The translations under genes were made by a program, and so were the position numbers. Below are positions 42,271 to 54,483 of a stretch of 64,000 bases of DNA, in pieces. Numbering within the stretch: position 1 is the stretch's first letter; every line of letters begins with the position of its first letter. The stretch is from assembly GCA_015847255.1 (NCBI GenBank), contig JADLZK010001186.1, positions 62,001 to 126,000 of the forward strand. Direction: 5' to 3'. The notes under the pieces were generated by a model, which was not told the DNA's origin, ran no database searches, and was given only the letters and a program-made list of their open reading frames with translations. The DNA is from Hyparrhenia diplandra (Eukaryota > Streptophyta > Magnoliopsida > Poales > Poaceae).

Positions 42271-43213
42271 CAGTGGCGGAGCTGGCGGATTTTGATGTCT
42301 AAGGCCACTTAAACTAGTACGTCACAATTTAAGATCCATTTGCATAATAAACTTGACAAAATAAATACCTAACTAGTGCCGGTCTGGTTCATCGTCAACT
42401 CCTCGCTCGCCGCGGTAGGAAGGACACCAGAGACTACACATGAAAACAAATAAATTTTAAATGAATTAGACAAGAAATATGCAAAACATAATTGAATAGC
42501 GGGAAAAATAACAATTGGATATGAAACATACCACTTGCATTACAGCTACGAGGTGGTAACTTTTGCAACCGATTCTTCAAACCTTGCCAATGGTACAGAA
42601 TATCATCATCTGCAATGCTTGCAAAAAATCTCTCGCTCAATATAGCATATCATCCTATGATTCAACCATTCATTCCCCATCCCCATTCAATCTAGAACTA
42701 ACCGATTGGATTGGAGAATGGGGATTCAACCGCAAAACTAACCGATTAAGCTGAACGGAGAAGGGGAGAGGGCCGCGGGCTTGGCCGCAGGGGTTGGCCG
42801 CCGGCCTGCAGCGCGGTGCTGGCCGCCCCGCGCCGGTGCTGCTAGCCTCCGCCGCCGCGCCCGGTGCTGGTAGCGCGCCGCTGCGGTGCTGCTGTGCTGG
42901 CGCGCCGCCGCCGCCTCGCCGCCCTAGCCCTGGCTGCGACCGCTGCTCGGCGGCACGGAGAGGCCTAGGGTTTTCTTTGTGGAGGCGAGAGAGATCACGG
43001 GACCTGCTCGGGAGGGAGACGAGAGGCGGAGCCGGGAGGAGGGACGGAACGGAGTCGGGACCTGAAGCGGCGGCGAGGCTTCGCTTCGCGCGGCGAAGGG
43101 AGCGGCGCCTGGGGAGCAACCGGGGCTCTTTGGGCGATGATTTGTTCCCAGTTTTTTTCAGCCCACGCCTAAGGCCATGGCCTTAGTGGCCTTAGGCCCA
43201 TCTCCGCCCCCTG
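42271..43213. mobile_element. hAT element 2, CAGTGGCGGAG ends
   Basis: Begins CAGTGGCGGAG and ends CTCCGCCCCCTG, flanked by the 8-bp duplication GCAGCACC (42263-42270, 43214-43221). The left half is AT-rich and the right half very GC-rich. The ends differ from those of the element at 40884, so they are separate families. It has no transposase domain, so it is non-autonomous. Confidence 0.85.
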
Positions 43214-43221
43214 GCAGCACC

Positions 43222-44698
43222 TATAGATGCTCACGCGTAATGGTAGGTGGAGTCACGTTGACATGGAATCGCCTGCTTCTAAGGCTCTCGGTGAGATGAC
43301 ACATTAATTTGATGATCAGCTTGCAATATCCTATTACGACCAATCTATATGTGTATGCACATATCATATCTATATTCTGCTAGTCCATCAACCCGTGCTC
43401 CCACGGACTATCTTTTGAGATACATAAGCATCAATAGAAATTCCTTTTTAGTATATATTAACTAATAAAAACTATACTTCATACTATTAACTTTGTTTTG
43501 AATCTAGAGTTACACATGCCTATAGATTTGGTATTGGCACAACTAATGAAAAGTGATCATTGTGGCACAACTAATGATGTAACATTTGTTCGACTCAATG
43601 GTTGGGTGTTTTTCTTTCATTAATTTTGTCCTATTATAGATGACTTTGTGCATTATAAGGGTGTGTTGGACGTACCTATTTAGGAATTGAACTACATGGA
43701 TACAATATTAAATATTAGTTCACCTACAAATTAAAATTAATAACTTGATTGACTATTGGATTTTCATAAAGTATAGTCTTTCTTTTGATTTGTCTGATGA
43801 AATTTTTGAGGCAATTCTAAAAGTCCAAACAATTGATGTTTGCCTTGTCATTTGTGGTATCTAATATTTTGCTTAGTGAATAGTTGTTATCGACGTAATT
43901 AAGTAATTGCTCTAAACTCCTTGATTCATTTTTCTTGCATAACTGAAATTATTTGATATGCATCTCTTGAGTCCTTTGTTGTGTCGCTTCTTTTCATAAT
44001 TATATTGTGAGGTAGATGACTTCTTACGGTGGCATGATGTTCTCTGATGTAGCTTCTTTCGCTATATACATGTGATCAATAGATATTACGAAAATAGTTC
44101 GATCCTCATATTAATCAAAGTTGTATTTAATGGAAAAGTTACACATAGAGGAATGGAGGACCATTGGTAGATCATTGTGTTCATCATGACAACATCGTTG
44201 TATTTTCAACTTTCGAAGGTCCAATGTGATTGCATTTTGCGTCAATGTGGTAATGACGCCCTACCAGTGTTTGCTTGCTTTTGAAGGCTTTTGTGAAATG
44301 TAGGTTCAAGTTTATTAATTGCATGTCTACTCGATGAATACGTTGATTCTTTAAGATCCAATTGGCTAGAGGTTTCAAAGTGTTAGTATTAGTATAATAT
44401 CTATTTTATTGGAAAAATGTTACAAATTCAAACTACACTTATTTAAATAACAAAACTTATTAAATAACAATTGCATAAAAAGTTATTATAGCTTCGACAC
44501 CAACAATGATATGTTAAATTTATTTTTAGAAAATAATTAAACATTGTAGTACTATTGATATGACACAATGTTTTAATCAATATATAATACGATTATTTAA
44601 ACACCAATGCTTATTAATTTATTCATTGTAATAACTTATATTATTAGTTACACATAGATTTAGAGTTATTTTTATTTATTTTAAAATAAATTACTGCT
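43222..44698. other. AT-rich intergenic DNA
   Basis: No gene or clear repeat seen. Confidence 0.45.
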
Positions 44699-44935
44699 TA
44701 CCTCCGTTTCTGTTTACTTGTCACCAATTTTTTTACTATAGCAAATTTGACCATCTGTTTTTTTCTTCTAAAAAATCTTAGATACTTCAATGCATATAAC
44801 ACTAATGAAGTATGTCCAATGAAGAATCATATATGTGAAAACTTGTTATATTTAACTTTTGTAGAAAAAAAAAACACATGGTCAAAATTGCTACAGTAAA
44901 ATTTCAGTGACAAGTAAAAAAAACGAAGGTAGTAT
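44699..44935. mobile_element. Stowaway-like MITE
   Basis: Inverted ends TACCTCCGTTTCTGTTTACTTGTCAC and its match GTGACAAGTAAAAAAAACGAAGGTA, next to TA. About 237 bp, non-coding. Confidence 0.7.
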
Positions 44936-46321
44936 ATGGCGTAATATTTTTTAGTCAACATTAGTAAACTTATTTATAATGACAATGGTTATTAATTTAT
45001 TGCCATTATAACTAATATTAATATTTACATGTTGATATAGAGATATTTTTATTTATTTATTATTATAGTCAAGGTGGATAATTTGCCTAATAAACAAAAG
45101 TTGTACTTTTACATTATCTATGTTAATGACATATGTGTGTAATTTGGAACAAATTTATGGGTCATTTTGAATTAGTTCATAAATATGAAAAGTGCTTAAT
45201 TTAGATGTAAAAGTTAATTTAAGTTTGTATGTGGTTGACGAAAATTGCTTCTTTTTTTATTTATACATAACAAAAACAACCTGACAGCACACGTAAAAAC
45301 TTTTTAATTTGCCACTCATATTTTATTAATACATTAACCTTCTATATGATTTCCAATTAATAGATTGACTCATGGAACTATTGGGTATACCCTCTCCCTC
45401 CAAAGTAAACACACATCTCATTTCCCAATGAGTCAAATCTTTTCAAATTTGGCCAGATACATATGAATATATTAGTATTCATTATGAAGAATAAGTGATA
45501 TTAGATTGAGCATAGAATGTATTTTTATAATGAAGTTGTTTAGTGATACAAATTAAAATTTATTTTCTATATACTTTGTCAAATTTAAAAAACTCACTTC
45601 TCGAAGCGAGATGTTCATTTATTTTAGGCTAGAGTGAATACTTAATAATTTATTAATACATTGGGAAAGGAAAGTGATTAGTAGGACTCATCTAATAATT
45701 TATTTACTAATTGTAAATGTTAGTAACATGATATTTTATTAATACATATATTTTGTTTCATTAATATAGATATTCTATTAATTCATTATGAACGTCGCTA
45801 CTATAGATATGATATTTTAATAATTTATTCCAAGCGACGTAATTTTCTTATCAACTCATCTAATATTTTATTAACTAATCGTGAACGTCCATGATGTGAT
45901 ATTTTTAATACTTATATATTTTTATTAAAACAGATATATTTGAATAACTAACTATAACATCGGTATTACAGATACAATAATTTAATAATGCATTATTTAG
46001 TGACAGGATTAATAAGACTCGTGGAACATTTTATTCTAACTAACTATGAACGATAGCACTACCGATCAGGATATGTTGCAATATGTCAAAATTTCTGTTT
46101 TCTCTAAAACAATATTTACGTTAGTAGTATCAACCATCACGATGTATTCTCAACGCATCAAATTTTTTTCTCTCTAAAAAACCTACTTTTTTACCTATAA
46201 TGGCATATGTGGGTAGTTTTCCACAAAATAAAATAGATCTAATGGTGATGGATGGCTAGAGTCTTTGATTTAGCGGTCGGATGTTTTCGATTATTGTCGA
46301 GAATTTTTAGTATTTATCTTT
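44936..46321. other. AT-rich intergenic DNA
   Basis: No gene seen. A further degenerate MITE-like end (CTCCCTCCAAAGTAAACAC) lies at about 45395 without a clear partner. Confidence 0.4.
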
Positions 46322-46553
46322 TTTTTTGTAGCGCATCCGGTGAGGATTAACGTGAGGCTCTATTGGAGCCTCTAATTAGTAATAGGAAGATTATTGTGTG
46401 AATTTCGGCATTTATCTTTTTTAAGCATCGGTGAGGATTAACGTGAAGGCTCCATTAGAGCCTCTAATTAGTAATAGTAATATTATCTTTTTTTTTAGCA
46501 TCTCGTGAGGATTAACGTGGAGGCTCTATTGAAAGCCTCTAATTAGTAATAGT
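46322..46553 (+). repeat. three tandem copies of a hairpin-bearing repeat
   Basis: Three units of about 65-90 bp each contain GTGAGGATTAACGTG, then a short hairpin (GAGGCTCTATTGGAGCCTC in the first unit), then TAATTAGTAATAG, preceded by a T run and GCATC. They could be repeated 3' ends of a small element (Helitron-like ends are one possibility), but no terminus was proved. Confidence 0.7.
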
Positions 46554-46610
46554 AAAGATACGGGTACCTATCTAATATCTATTTTATGCTAATGATTTGA
46601 GTGATGAGTT

Positions 46611-46811
46611 ATTTTTTTTTTTTGAGAATTCACGTAGTACAACGCAGATGCCCCACACACACGCCTTTTGTTATTAAAACGCCGCTATTTACCACTTATC
46701 TTGGAATAAATCAGGAAAAAAACGAAAGCACTCGTGCCAAAGTGTGGACTTGAACCCGGGTGGGTAGGTTCCATCACAAGGGACCTAACCAGGTGATCTA
46801 TGATCATTCGC
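46611..46811 (-). mobile_element. tRNA-derived SINE
   Basis: On the minus strand the head carries an A-box-like stretch (GATCACCTGGTTAGG) and a good B box GGGTTCAAGTCC (46746-46757). The tail is a T run on the plus strand (46612-46623). Imperfect flanks GAGTGATGA (46599-46607) and GAGCGATGA (46812-46820) look like the target duplication. It would be transcribed by RNA polymerase III and has no protein. Confidence 0.75.
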
Positions 46812-47444
46812 GAGCGATGATTTGATGGACAGTGCATCAGGACAGGCAAAGGCGATGAATCCAAACCAAGGACAAATTTGCACAGGATGTGGTCATAGCT
46901 TGACCTGTTTATATGGGCCTGCTGACCCAGTTCGATCCAAATTTGCCGAAAAGTCTCGAGTTAGGTTCAGGCTGATTATTTTACTAATGGGCCGGCCTGT
47001 TACACGAAAAGATAAATCCCTCTAGCTCTCCATGCCGCCGGCCAACTCCTCTCCACCTCTCCCCATCTACTAGCCGATGGCAAGTCCTCACCCCGTCTAG
47101 TTTTTATTTTATTTTATTTTTAAAAAGGTCCACGTCTGATCTTTCAATAAGGTCACTTGGCCTCAAACAGCCCCGCCTAGAATACACTAGTCCGCCCGCT
47201 CACCGTCGGCCACCACGTCCGCCCGCCGGGATCTGGCGCCGCCTGGAGGAGCCGCGGACAGCACGCACCGCCGGGATTATTAATGTTCAAATGTGACATA
47301 TCTAGTGGGTTAATATAATCCAACTGCAGCCATGCCACACACAAGAATCTAGAGCAAAAGAGCGTGGTGCAGTATTGCATGTGACCACATCCTTCTGCAT
47401 GGCAGCTAGCGCCTGGGTGGACATATGCCTGATTGACGCGTCTA
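46812..47444. other. intergenic, no gene seen
   Basis: Mixed sequence with a T/A-rich tract at about 47101-47125. Confidence 0.4.
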
Positions 47445-47670
47445 CTCCCTTCGGGCTGGACGTCGTTTTGCTTTTTTGAACTTCATCTTTTGGCCTTCCG
47501 CCTTATTCAAAAATATTTACGCAAATCGTAAAATAAAAAATAATCAATATTCAAGTATCTTCATTGATAAAATAAGTTGTAAAAAAATAAATTATATTTA
47601 TGCAAAAAATTTAAATAAGACAGAGCGTCGAATAAGATGGCGTGGAAACCGGGGTGTGGGACGGAGGGAG
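47445..47670. mobile_element. Stowaway MITE
   Basis: Starts CTCCCTTCGGGCTGG and ends GGGACGGAGGGAG, with TA at 47443-47444 and 47671-47672. AT-rich interior; the inner sequence differs from the MITEs at 1888 and 6542, so it is another subfamily. Confidence 0.8.
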
Positions 47671-48501
47671 TATATTTCTTTCAAAACAATTAGCATCAGT
47701 TGGACCGCCCAAACTGCAGTGCAGGTGTGGAGGCTAGCCCTGCCCTGCCCTGCCCTATCCTGAGCCGTAAAGATTGACGAGGCAGCAGCTTGTACAAACA
47801 CATGCATTATTGAGCGTCCTCTGAGGCTGTGACCTGTCGAGATCAATTATTGAGCGTGCCGAACAAGGGCGCCCAAGCACAGTTACGGAGTACAGTACTA
47901 TGTTATTAGGATGGATTGATTTGTGTAGTACTAGTATCGTTCACATACAGGTACGAACACACTAACATGAATATAAAGAGAATAAGCCCTCCCTTGTGCC
48001 GTAGCCCGAAGACCTTGCCGTCCCAGCGGGGCCTCTAGCCGTCTTCATAGCCCCTATGCTTCACGACTAGCGGCATGGCGGACGTGCGGAGGGAGGTGGC
48101 AAGGGTGCGCGAGCAAAAGCCTGATCGACCAGAAATCGTTGTTGTTGGTCCGCCGTTACCGCTTCATTTATAACGGTGTTTTCCTTTGTCTCTTCTTCGG
48201 GTTCGGGCCAAGTCGCCGAACCCGATCACGTTGTAGACGAACGTGGGAGGCCATGGAAATTACTGAACCATGGGTAGCCTGGGTGGTGGTGTAAAGAAAG
48301 ATCAAGAGGCAATCGGTGACACTGGCGCACATGGAGGGAGGCTGTGCGGTTCGTACCATAGAGAAGAAGGCGTGTGGACTAGTCCGATACTGCAGCCTCG
48401 CTCCCCCTGTATTTCATGCTGGTCTGCTGAGACTGATGAGACGACGACGACGACTCCCGACTCCCGAGGTCTCCCATGCTTGCATTGGTTGCTGCTTGCC
48501 A
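47671..48501. other. intergenic, no gene seen
   Basis: Contains CCTGCCCTGCCCTGCCCT at about 47739-47757, a short pentanucleotide repeat. No protein recognised. Confidence 0.4.
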
Positions 48502-48600
48502 GTACGATTACAGCGAAAGCGCGGTCTGTGGATGCACGAATCAGTCACGTACGATTACAGCGAAAGCGCGGTCTGTGGATGCACGAGTCAGTCACGCGTC
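48502..48600 (+). repeat. tandem duplication of a 49-bp unit
   Basis: TACGATTACAGCGAAAGCGC through GATGCACGAATCAGTCACG occurs twice head to tail with one A/G change, at about 48503-48551 and 48552-48600. No coding frame is supported. Confidence 0.85.
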
Positions 48601-49461
48601 CTCGATCGTGACCAATGCTGCCCGCCGAAAGCTGAGACAATATTATCAGGGGGGCAGAGTACACGGGGTGGCCGTGAGGGAAGAGAATAGGTAGTGCTGC
48701 ATGCCATGCCACTGCCATGCACAAAACGATTTGAAAATAGCAGTAGTCAGCATATCTTTGTGAGTTTAGTTGATAGCCTGTACAGCACATCTTTGTGTCA
48801 AGAAAAAATTAATAGTGTAGTTTCTAGTCTCTAGAGCATACTAAATAGAAGAAAAATATTTATTTGTTAGACTGTGCCCCCCTTCCACCAATCTACACCC
48901 TATTTTCAAAATGGGCTCTCTTTTGTGAGGCCAAAGCAACCGCAGCAAGAAAGTACTACAGCACTAGCAAGTAAACATGCTTACAAAATCATGGCAGACC
49001 GGGTGCTGGGGGCGACGGGAAGGACGAGCGACTGTATATGATGCTTGACAGATTAGCGAGCTAGCTACATTTCGTCACCTCAATCATCCATCCACACTAG
49101 TGATCCTACTGTGTTCCAAATTCTGGCTGCTGGCCCCATCCATGTGATGCTCTTTGCCTCGTGGACAAGTAATGGACGACCACGACTGACTCGTCACACT
49201 AGAGCTGCTCTCACAGCCCGGGTCGTCGGTGCTCTCTGCCTGCCTGAGCCACATCCTGCAGCCTTTCCTTTTCCCTCGGTCGGCTACCAGAGTACCACCA
49301 TACATCGGATTCCCATACATCCCCAGTTCTTCGCTCTCCTCATCATTCACCAAAAAGTTCACCCACACCTAAGCCTCCTTCTCAGTTGCTTGCAGATCCA
49401 CATCGCCCAAGTTCCACACGCCTCTACCAACAAGCCACGGACACCAGCGCCGGTGGAGAGC
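48601..49461 (+). other. upstream region of NLR 2
   Basis: No gene. The last 300 bp are C/T-rich and leader-like. A TATA box is not obvious. Confidence 0.4.
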
Positions 49462-52400
49462 ATGGCGGACCTGGTGATGGGCGCCATGCCAGCGTCATCC
49501 ACAAGCTCTACCAGCTGCTCGAGAAGGAGTACAACCTGCAGACCGGCGTGAAGGAGCGCATCAGCTCCCTCACCCAGGAGCTCGAGCTCGCGCAAGCCGC
49601 GCTCCCAAGGTGGCCAACGTGCCATGGGACCAGCTCGACGAGCAGGTCCAGATCTGGGCACGCCATGTCAGGGGCCTCCTATGACATGGAGGACATCCTC
49701 GACACCTTCCTCGTCCGTGTCAGGGCTTTGATTCCGCTGAGCAGGAGAGCTTGCCCAAACGCCTCAGTGAGAAAATGACCAATTTGTGGCCAAAGTTCAC
49801 GGCGCGTCGCAGGATCAGCCGCGACGTCAAGGACATCATGACTCATCTCCAGGAGGTGACGGAGCGGTGCCGCAGGTACAAGGTGGACGATATTGTGGCC
49901 AGGCCAGCCACGGCGTCCACCGTTGATCCTCGCCTTCATGCCATGTACACAAGTGAAAAACCTTGTTGGCATGGACAAGTCAAGTGGTGAGCTCATGTCC
50001 ATGCTGCAGACGAACCTGCAGCAGGGTGACGTTTCCAGCACGAAGATGAAGATATTATCAATTGTCGGAATTGGTGGCCTTGGCAGAGACCACTCTTGCC
50101 AAAGTTGTCTATGACAAGATCAAAGGGGATTATTTCGATTGCACAGCTTTTTGTTCCTGTTGGCCGGAATCCTGACTTGAAGAAAATTTTCAAGGACATT
50201 CTCATCGATCTTGATAAGCAAACATACCTACAGTATAGTACTGCCGCATTGGATGAAAGGCAACTCATTGATGAGCTCCGTAAGTTCTTGCTTCAAAATA
50301 AGAGGTACGCATGAACCACTCAAATTTGAGTTTTTCTCTATACTGTGATTAATAATAGTCATTCCATGTGGTCCCAAATAAGTGACGTCTTAAGGTTGTT
50401 TTAAGACAATTATTTAATTTTTAATTGCAAAAGTATTTATCTTGCACTAAGCTTTAATATTAGAAAATACTGTGATTATATTTATCTTGAAATTTTTTTT
50501 ACAAAAGTTTTTTAATTTTCCTACGTTATATAAATATTTTTTTCATGAAATGTACAAGCCAAAACTTTATTTTTGTAGATGGTGTTTATGTGTCACAAAA
50601 ACATCTCCCTTTTTGTTTTGGAGGGAGTAGTCAGTTTCTAGCTGAAGTCGCTGGCATGCATGATCTTTATTCATTTTATAAATGCATGTTCTATGTAACT
50701 TAAATATTAATTCAAGACTTTTGCACACTCTTGTACGGATAGGTATATTTTTTTATTAATGACATGCAGATACAGGCTTCAAAAACAATCAAATTGGCTA
50801 TTGATGACTCTTTTTATCTTTAGATATATAACTTCGTAAAAGTATGCTTTTGCTGTGTTATATAAAAATTGTTCAATAAAAGTGACATTGAAAATTGTAT
50901 CCATGGATGGTGTCTCTGCGTAAGATGTCAACTAGTTATGATGGGAGAGACTAACCATTTTTTGTTCAAGTTGGCATAATGCTTCTCGATTTTATATATG
51001 CATATTTTAGATACCTCAATTATTAATTGAAAACTTTTTGTGCTGGTGTGCGGATAGGTATTTAATTATTATCGATGACATATGGGAGGCAGAGTCTTGG
51101 GAAACAATCAAATTGGCTATTGATGATGACAAACGATTTTGGAGGTAGAATAATCATAACTACTCGTAACATGGAAGTTGCCACAAAAGCTGATGAAGTT
51201 TACAAGCTACAACCACTTCCATATGACAGCTCTAGCGGAGTTATTCACTAGAAGAATATCCGGTCATGAAGGAAAATATATTCATAATCAGCCAGATGAA
51301 ATATTGGATAAATTTATTAGGAAGTGTAGTGGTATATACCGCTAGCAATTATCACAATGGCTAGTTTATTGGCGGGTAAACAAAGAGAAGAATGGCCTGA
51401 GCTGTATAACACTATTGATTTTGGGGAGTAAAGATAACAAGGAAGCGGAAAATACAATGAAGATACTGTCCTTTAGCTACTACGACCTGCCTTCACATCT
51501 AAGGACATGCTTATTATATCTTAGTGCATTCCCAGAAGACTCAGTTATCGATAAAGATTCATTGGTTTGGAAGTGGGTGGCTGAAGGATTCGTTCATAAT
51601 AAGAAAAGGCGGAATGAGGTTATTTGAGATTGGGGAGGGTTACTTCAATGATCTCATTAATAGAAGTATGATCCAAGCAGAAGAGCATAACTATGATAGC
51701 AACATCATCATGGGGTTGTCGTGTTCATGATATGGTGCTTGATTTCATCCGTTTCATGTCCCAAGAAGAATCTTTTTTTTTGTACTAGATAGTAATGATC
51801 AAGGCACACCGCTGCAACAGAGCAGTACTCATGTCCGTAGGCTAGCCAACCACAACAGGACCATTGGGCACCCTCACGAGGCCAATTATACTGAAATGCC
51901 AAAATTGAGATCATTTATTGCCCTCGGGTGTGTTATTGGGACACTTTTCTGGTTTCACAATTTTACGTGTCCTAGCTATAGAAAAACTACAATCCATTTG
52001 AAGGTGGGTGTGTATCAAGTTGAGGGTCTGTGATATTTACCTCACTTAAGATTTCTCAGCCTAGGTGGAACATGGATTGATAGGATCCCCGAAGAAATAG
52101 GATCCCTAAGATTCTTGCAGGCGCTGGACTTGCTGGGATCACGCATTTCAGAATTGCCGGCGAGTGGCAGCTTGCCAAAACAGCTAAGCGTGTCTGCGTA
52201 TTTCACTTAATGGAGGAGCGACTTCGATGGTATGGTTTTTCCGTGGAGGGTATGACATCCCTTGAGGAGCTGACAATACGTGAGAGTTGGCTTGTGGACG
52301 GTCTGAGCTGCCTGGGGAACTGAGGGTGCTCAATATTTGTTCCTGGAAGGGGAGGACAGAGGAGCTGTGGAGTCTCTAGGCCATCTCCACACGCTCCAGA

Positions 52401-53392
52401 GTCTAACATTTCAGTCTTGTCAATTCAGTTTTGATCCACCCATATGGCAAGGAACGGATTGGGTCCTCCCGCACCACCTCCGACATTTGTCTGTACATGA
52501 TATCAGCTTCAGTAAGCTGCCATCATGCATCGATCCTTCGTGTGTCCCTAACCTCTCCCTCCCACCTGCACTTGTGCCTGCGACATCTGGATGAGCAGGA
52601 CCTGAAAATTCTGGGCGGGTTGCCGGAGCTCCATTATCTTAGCCTGCGCTTGTGGCCGTTGCCCACAGCCACAATACACAACATCAGTGACAGTGATGCT
52701 GGCTACTTCCCAAAGCTGAGGTGCTTCAAACTGAAGGATTCAGTGTTGTCGTTCGTTGCCAACAAAAGACGACAAAGGGTTTCATTTCATATATGGAATG
52801 GAAGACAACATCTCCAGGCCCTCTGTTTCTGATGATGAGATGAAGAGCGACCATGAGATGCAGAGTCCCATGCCCTCTGTTTCTGATGAAGAGTTGAGGA
52901 GTGGAGATGATGCTGAGTTGCACAGACCCCTTGAAAGCAGTAAACTCCAGCATGGACTGGCAGCAGTATCCTATTATTTGCTTTTTTTTTCTACATGTCT
53001 TGGCACATATAAAGAGATGGCCACTTAAACTAATGGGCCAGCACCCATTGCCCTGCAATCGTGCCTCTTCCCCTGGGAATGTGAATGTGAATGACCCGCC
53101 CGGCACGCCTTCTGTTTCTGATTATGAAAACATTTGTAAAGGCGCAGCAGCAGCAGCACCTCGCTTCATGCCAAGCCTCCAAGTTCTTCACATTGACTGT
53201 ATTCTGTCTTCCGTTCCTAACTTGTTATACAACCTCGGCTGGGAACACCTCCCTTCGCTCCGGGAAATCAACGCAGGACTGTATGGTGGGCAAGGTGATT
53301 TACACAACATATTGCAGAAAGAGCTGAGACGTGCAGCCGAAGTTCATCCCAACCGTCCGACACTTAATCTGGAAAGTTCATGTTTTTTTTGA
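49462..53392 (+). pseudogene. NLR 2 (CC-NB-LRR resistance-type gene), frameshifted
   Basis: The ATG at 49462 (MADLVMGAM) starts a coiled-coil domain whose next part, SVIHKLYQLLEKEYNLQTGV, is in another frame. SYDMEDILDTF (about 49677) is the EDVID-like motif. The P-loop IVGIGGLG (50061-50084) is followed by one extra base where KTT is expected. Exon 1 ends at LLQNKR, an intron of about 750 bp follows (GTACGCATG at 50306 to GATAG at about 51057), and exon 2 gives YLIIIDDIWE (kinase-2), SFSYYDLPSHLRTCLLYLS (ARC2), a VHDMVLDF MHD motif (about 51726) and leucine-rich repeats to 53392. Over ten frame changes make it a pseudogene as written. As a family these are cytosolic receptors that bind ATP/ADP and trigger cell death. 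Confidence 0.88.
50735..50812 (+). repeat. degenerate second copy of NLR exon 2 start inside the intron
   Basis: GTACGGATAGGTATAT and AAAACAATCAAATTGGCTATTGATGA resemble 51051-51128 (GTGCGGATAGGTATTT ... GAAACAATCAAATTGGCTATTGATGATG). The intron end and the first 70 bp of exon 2 are thus present twice, the first copy broken. Confidence 0.75.
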
Positions 53393-54452
53393 ACGAACTG
53401 GAAAGTGCATATTGACATCATCCCCAAACGGTACGACTCCAACTTTCCATATGTTTTTAGAGTACTCAATTAATTCCATATCCTTACCATGTTTCCTTCA
53501 TTAATTAATTTCCATATCCTTACCATATATTTTTAATGTACTCAAGTAATTACCATATATTTACAAAATTTCGTCAATTAACTTCTGGTCCATATCTAGC
53601 AGAAAGGGAGCAATACTTCATGATTGGCGGAACTGCAACAGCTCTTGTGGGGACTGGATTCATCATCCATAATTACGTATATTTGATAAGTCCATTGCCA
53701 TGCTACGGTGGAAGTTATACTTCTAAGTGCCAGGCAAGTGCAAGTATCTTATGTAATTTTTCTCATATAGATTTAGAAAAATACAAACACCCATAATATG
53801 TCTAGCACTTAAACCTGAGCAGATATATCTGACCAGCTTTAAATTCATTGAAAATGACAGAACAAACTGTTTCTGGTGAGGAGTCCATGGACCTCCAGCA
53901 GCCAGTGAGCTAATTCCTCGATCTATGAGACCTGGATCAAACAGAGCAGCAACTAATTCTACTCAGTTCCTGCTTATTTAGATAGATTTTAGTCTTTGCT
54001 CTATGTAGAATGGAATTTCTCAAGTTTGTTGGGCCCCAAAAGGCGATCAAATGGGAGAATTGTCGACTTCCTTTCAGAGCTTCATGATGCCTAGTACATG
54101 GTCAAAGATTAAATGGCCTGGTGGCTCTGATTGTATCCACTACTCCAAAAGTGTACGTTTTCAGCATATTCAGCTTTGCCCATTCTTAATTTCTGAATAT
54201 ATATTTATTTCTGAATGTTTGCTGCTTCCGCCAAGAGTTTGGTCTGATCTGTGATATGGCCTTTGAAAATTAGATTGAAGAAAAACAAACACTCTGTTCT
54301 GCTTCTCGGAACAGGGAACCGTTTCCACCCGAAACACTCGTGATGCGTTGGCCGTCACCAGTGGCCACACCGGGTACGGGCACAGGTTGTGGAGGGTCAG
54401 GTTTGTGGTGGTTGTTGTGGTGGACACCCCGGCTGATGGCTGACGCTCGGCC
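53393..54452. other. NLR downstream sequence, duplicated
   Basis: No gene. About 53440-54035 recurs at 62770-63325 (for example ACTCAAGTAATTACCATATATTT and ACTAATTCCTCGATCTATGAGA), i.e. the 3' flank of the NLR was copied together with the LRR fragment at 59215. Confidence 0.7.
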
Positions 54453-54483
54453 CCGTGCGTACGCCCAGTAAAAAGCACGACGC

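Noticed and set aside
42670..43186. Paired plus- and minus-strand frames in hAT element 2
   Set aside because: Same composition effect; no hAT dimerisation motif.
46322..46553. A CRISPR-like array
   Set aside because: This is a plant nuclear sequence. The three units are whole tandem copies without unique spacers.
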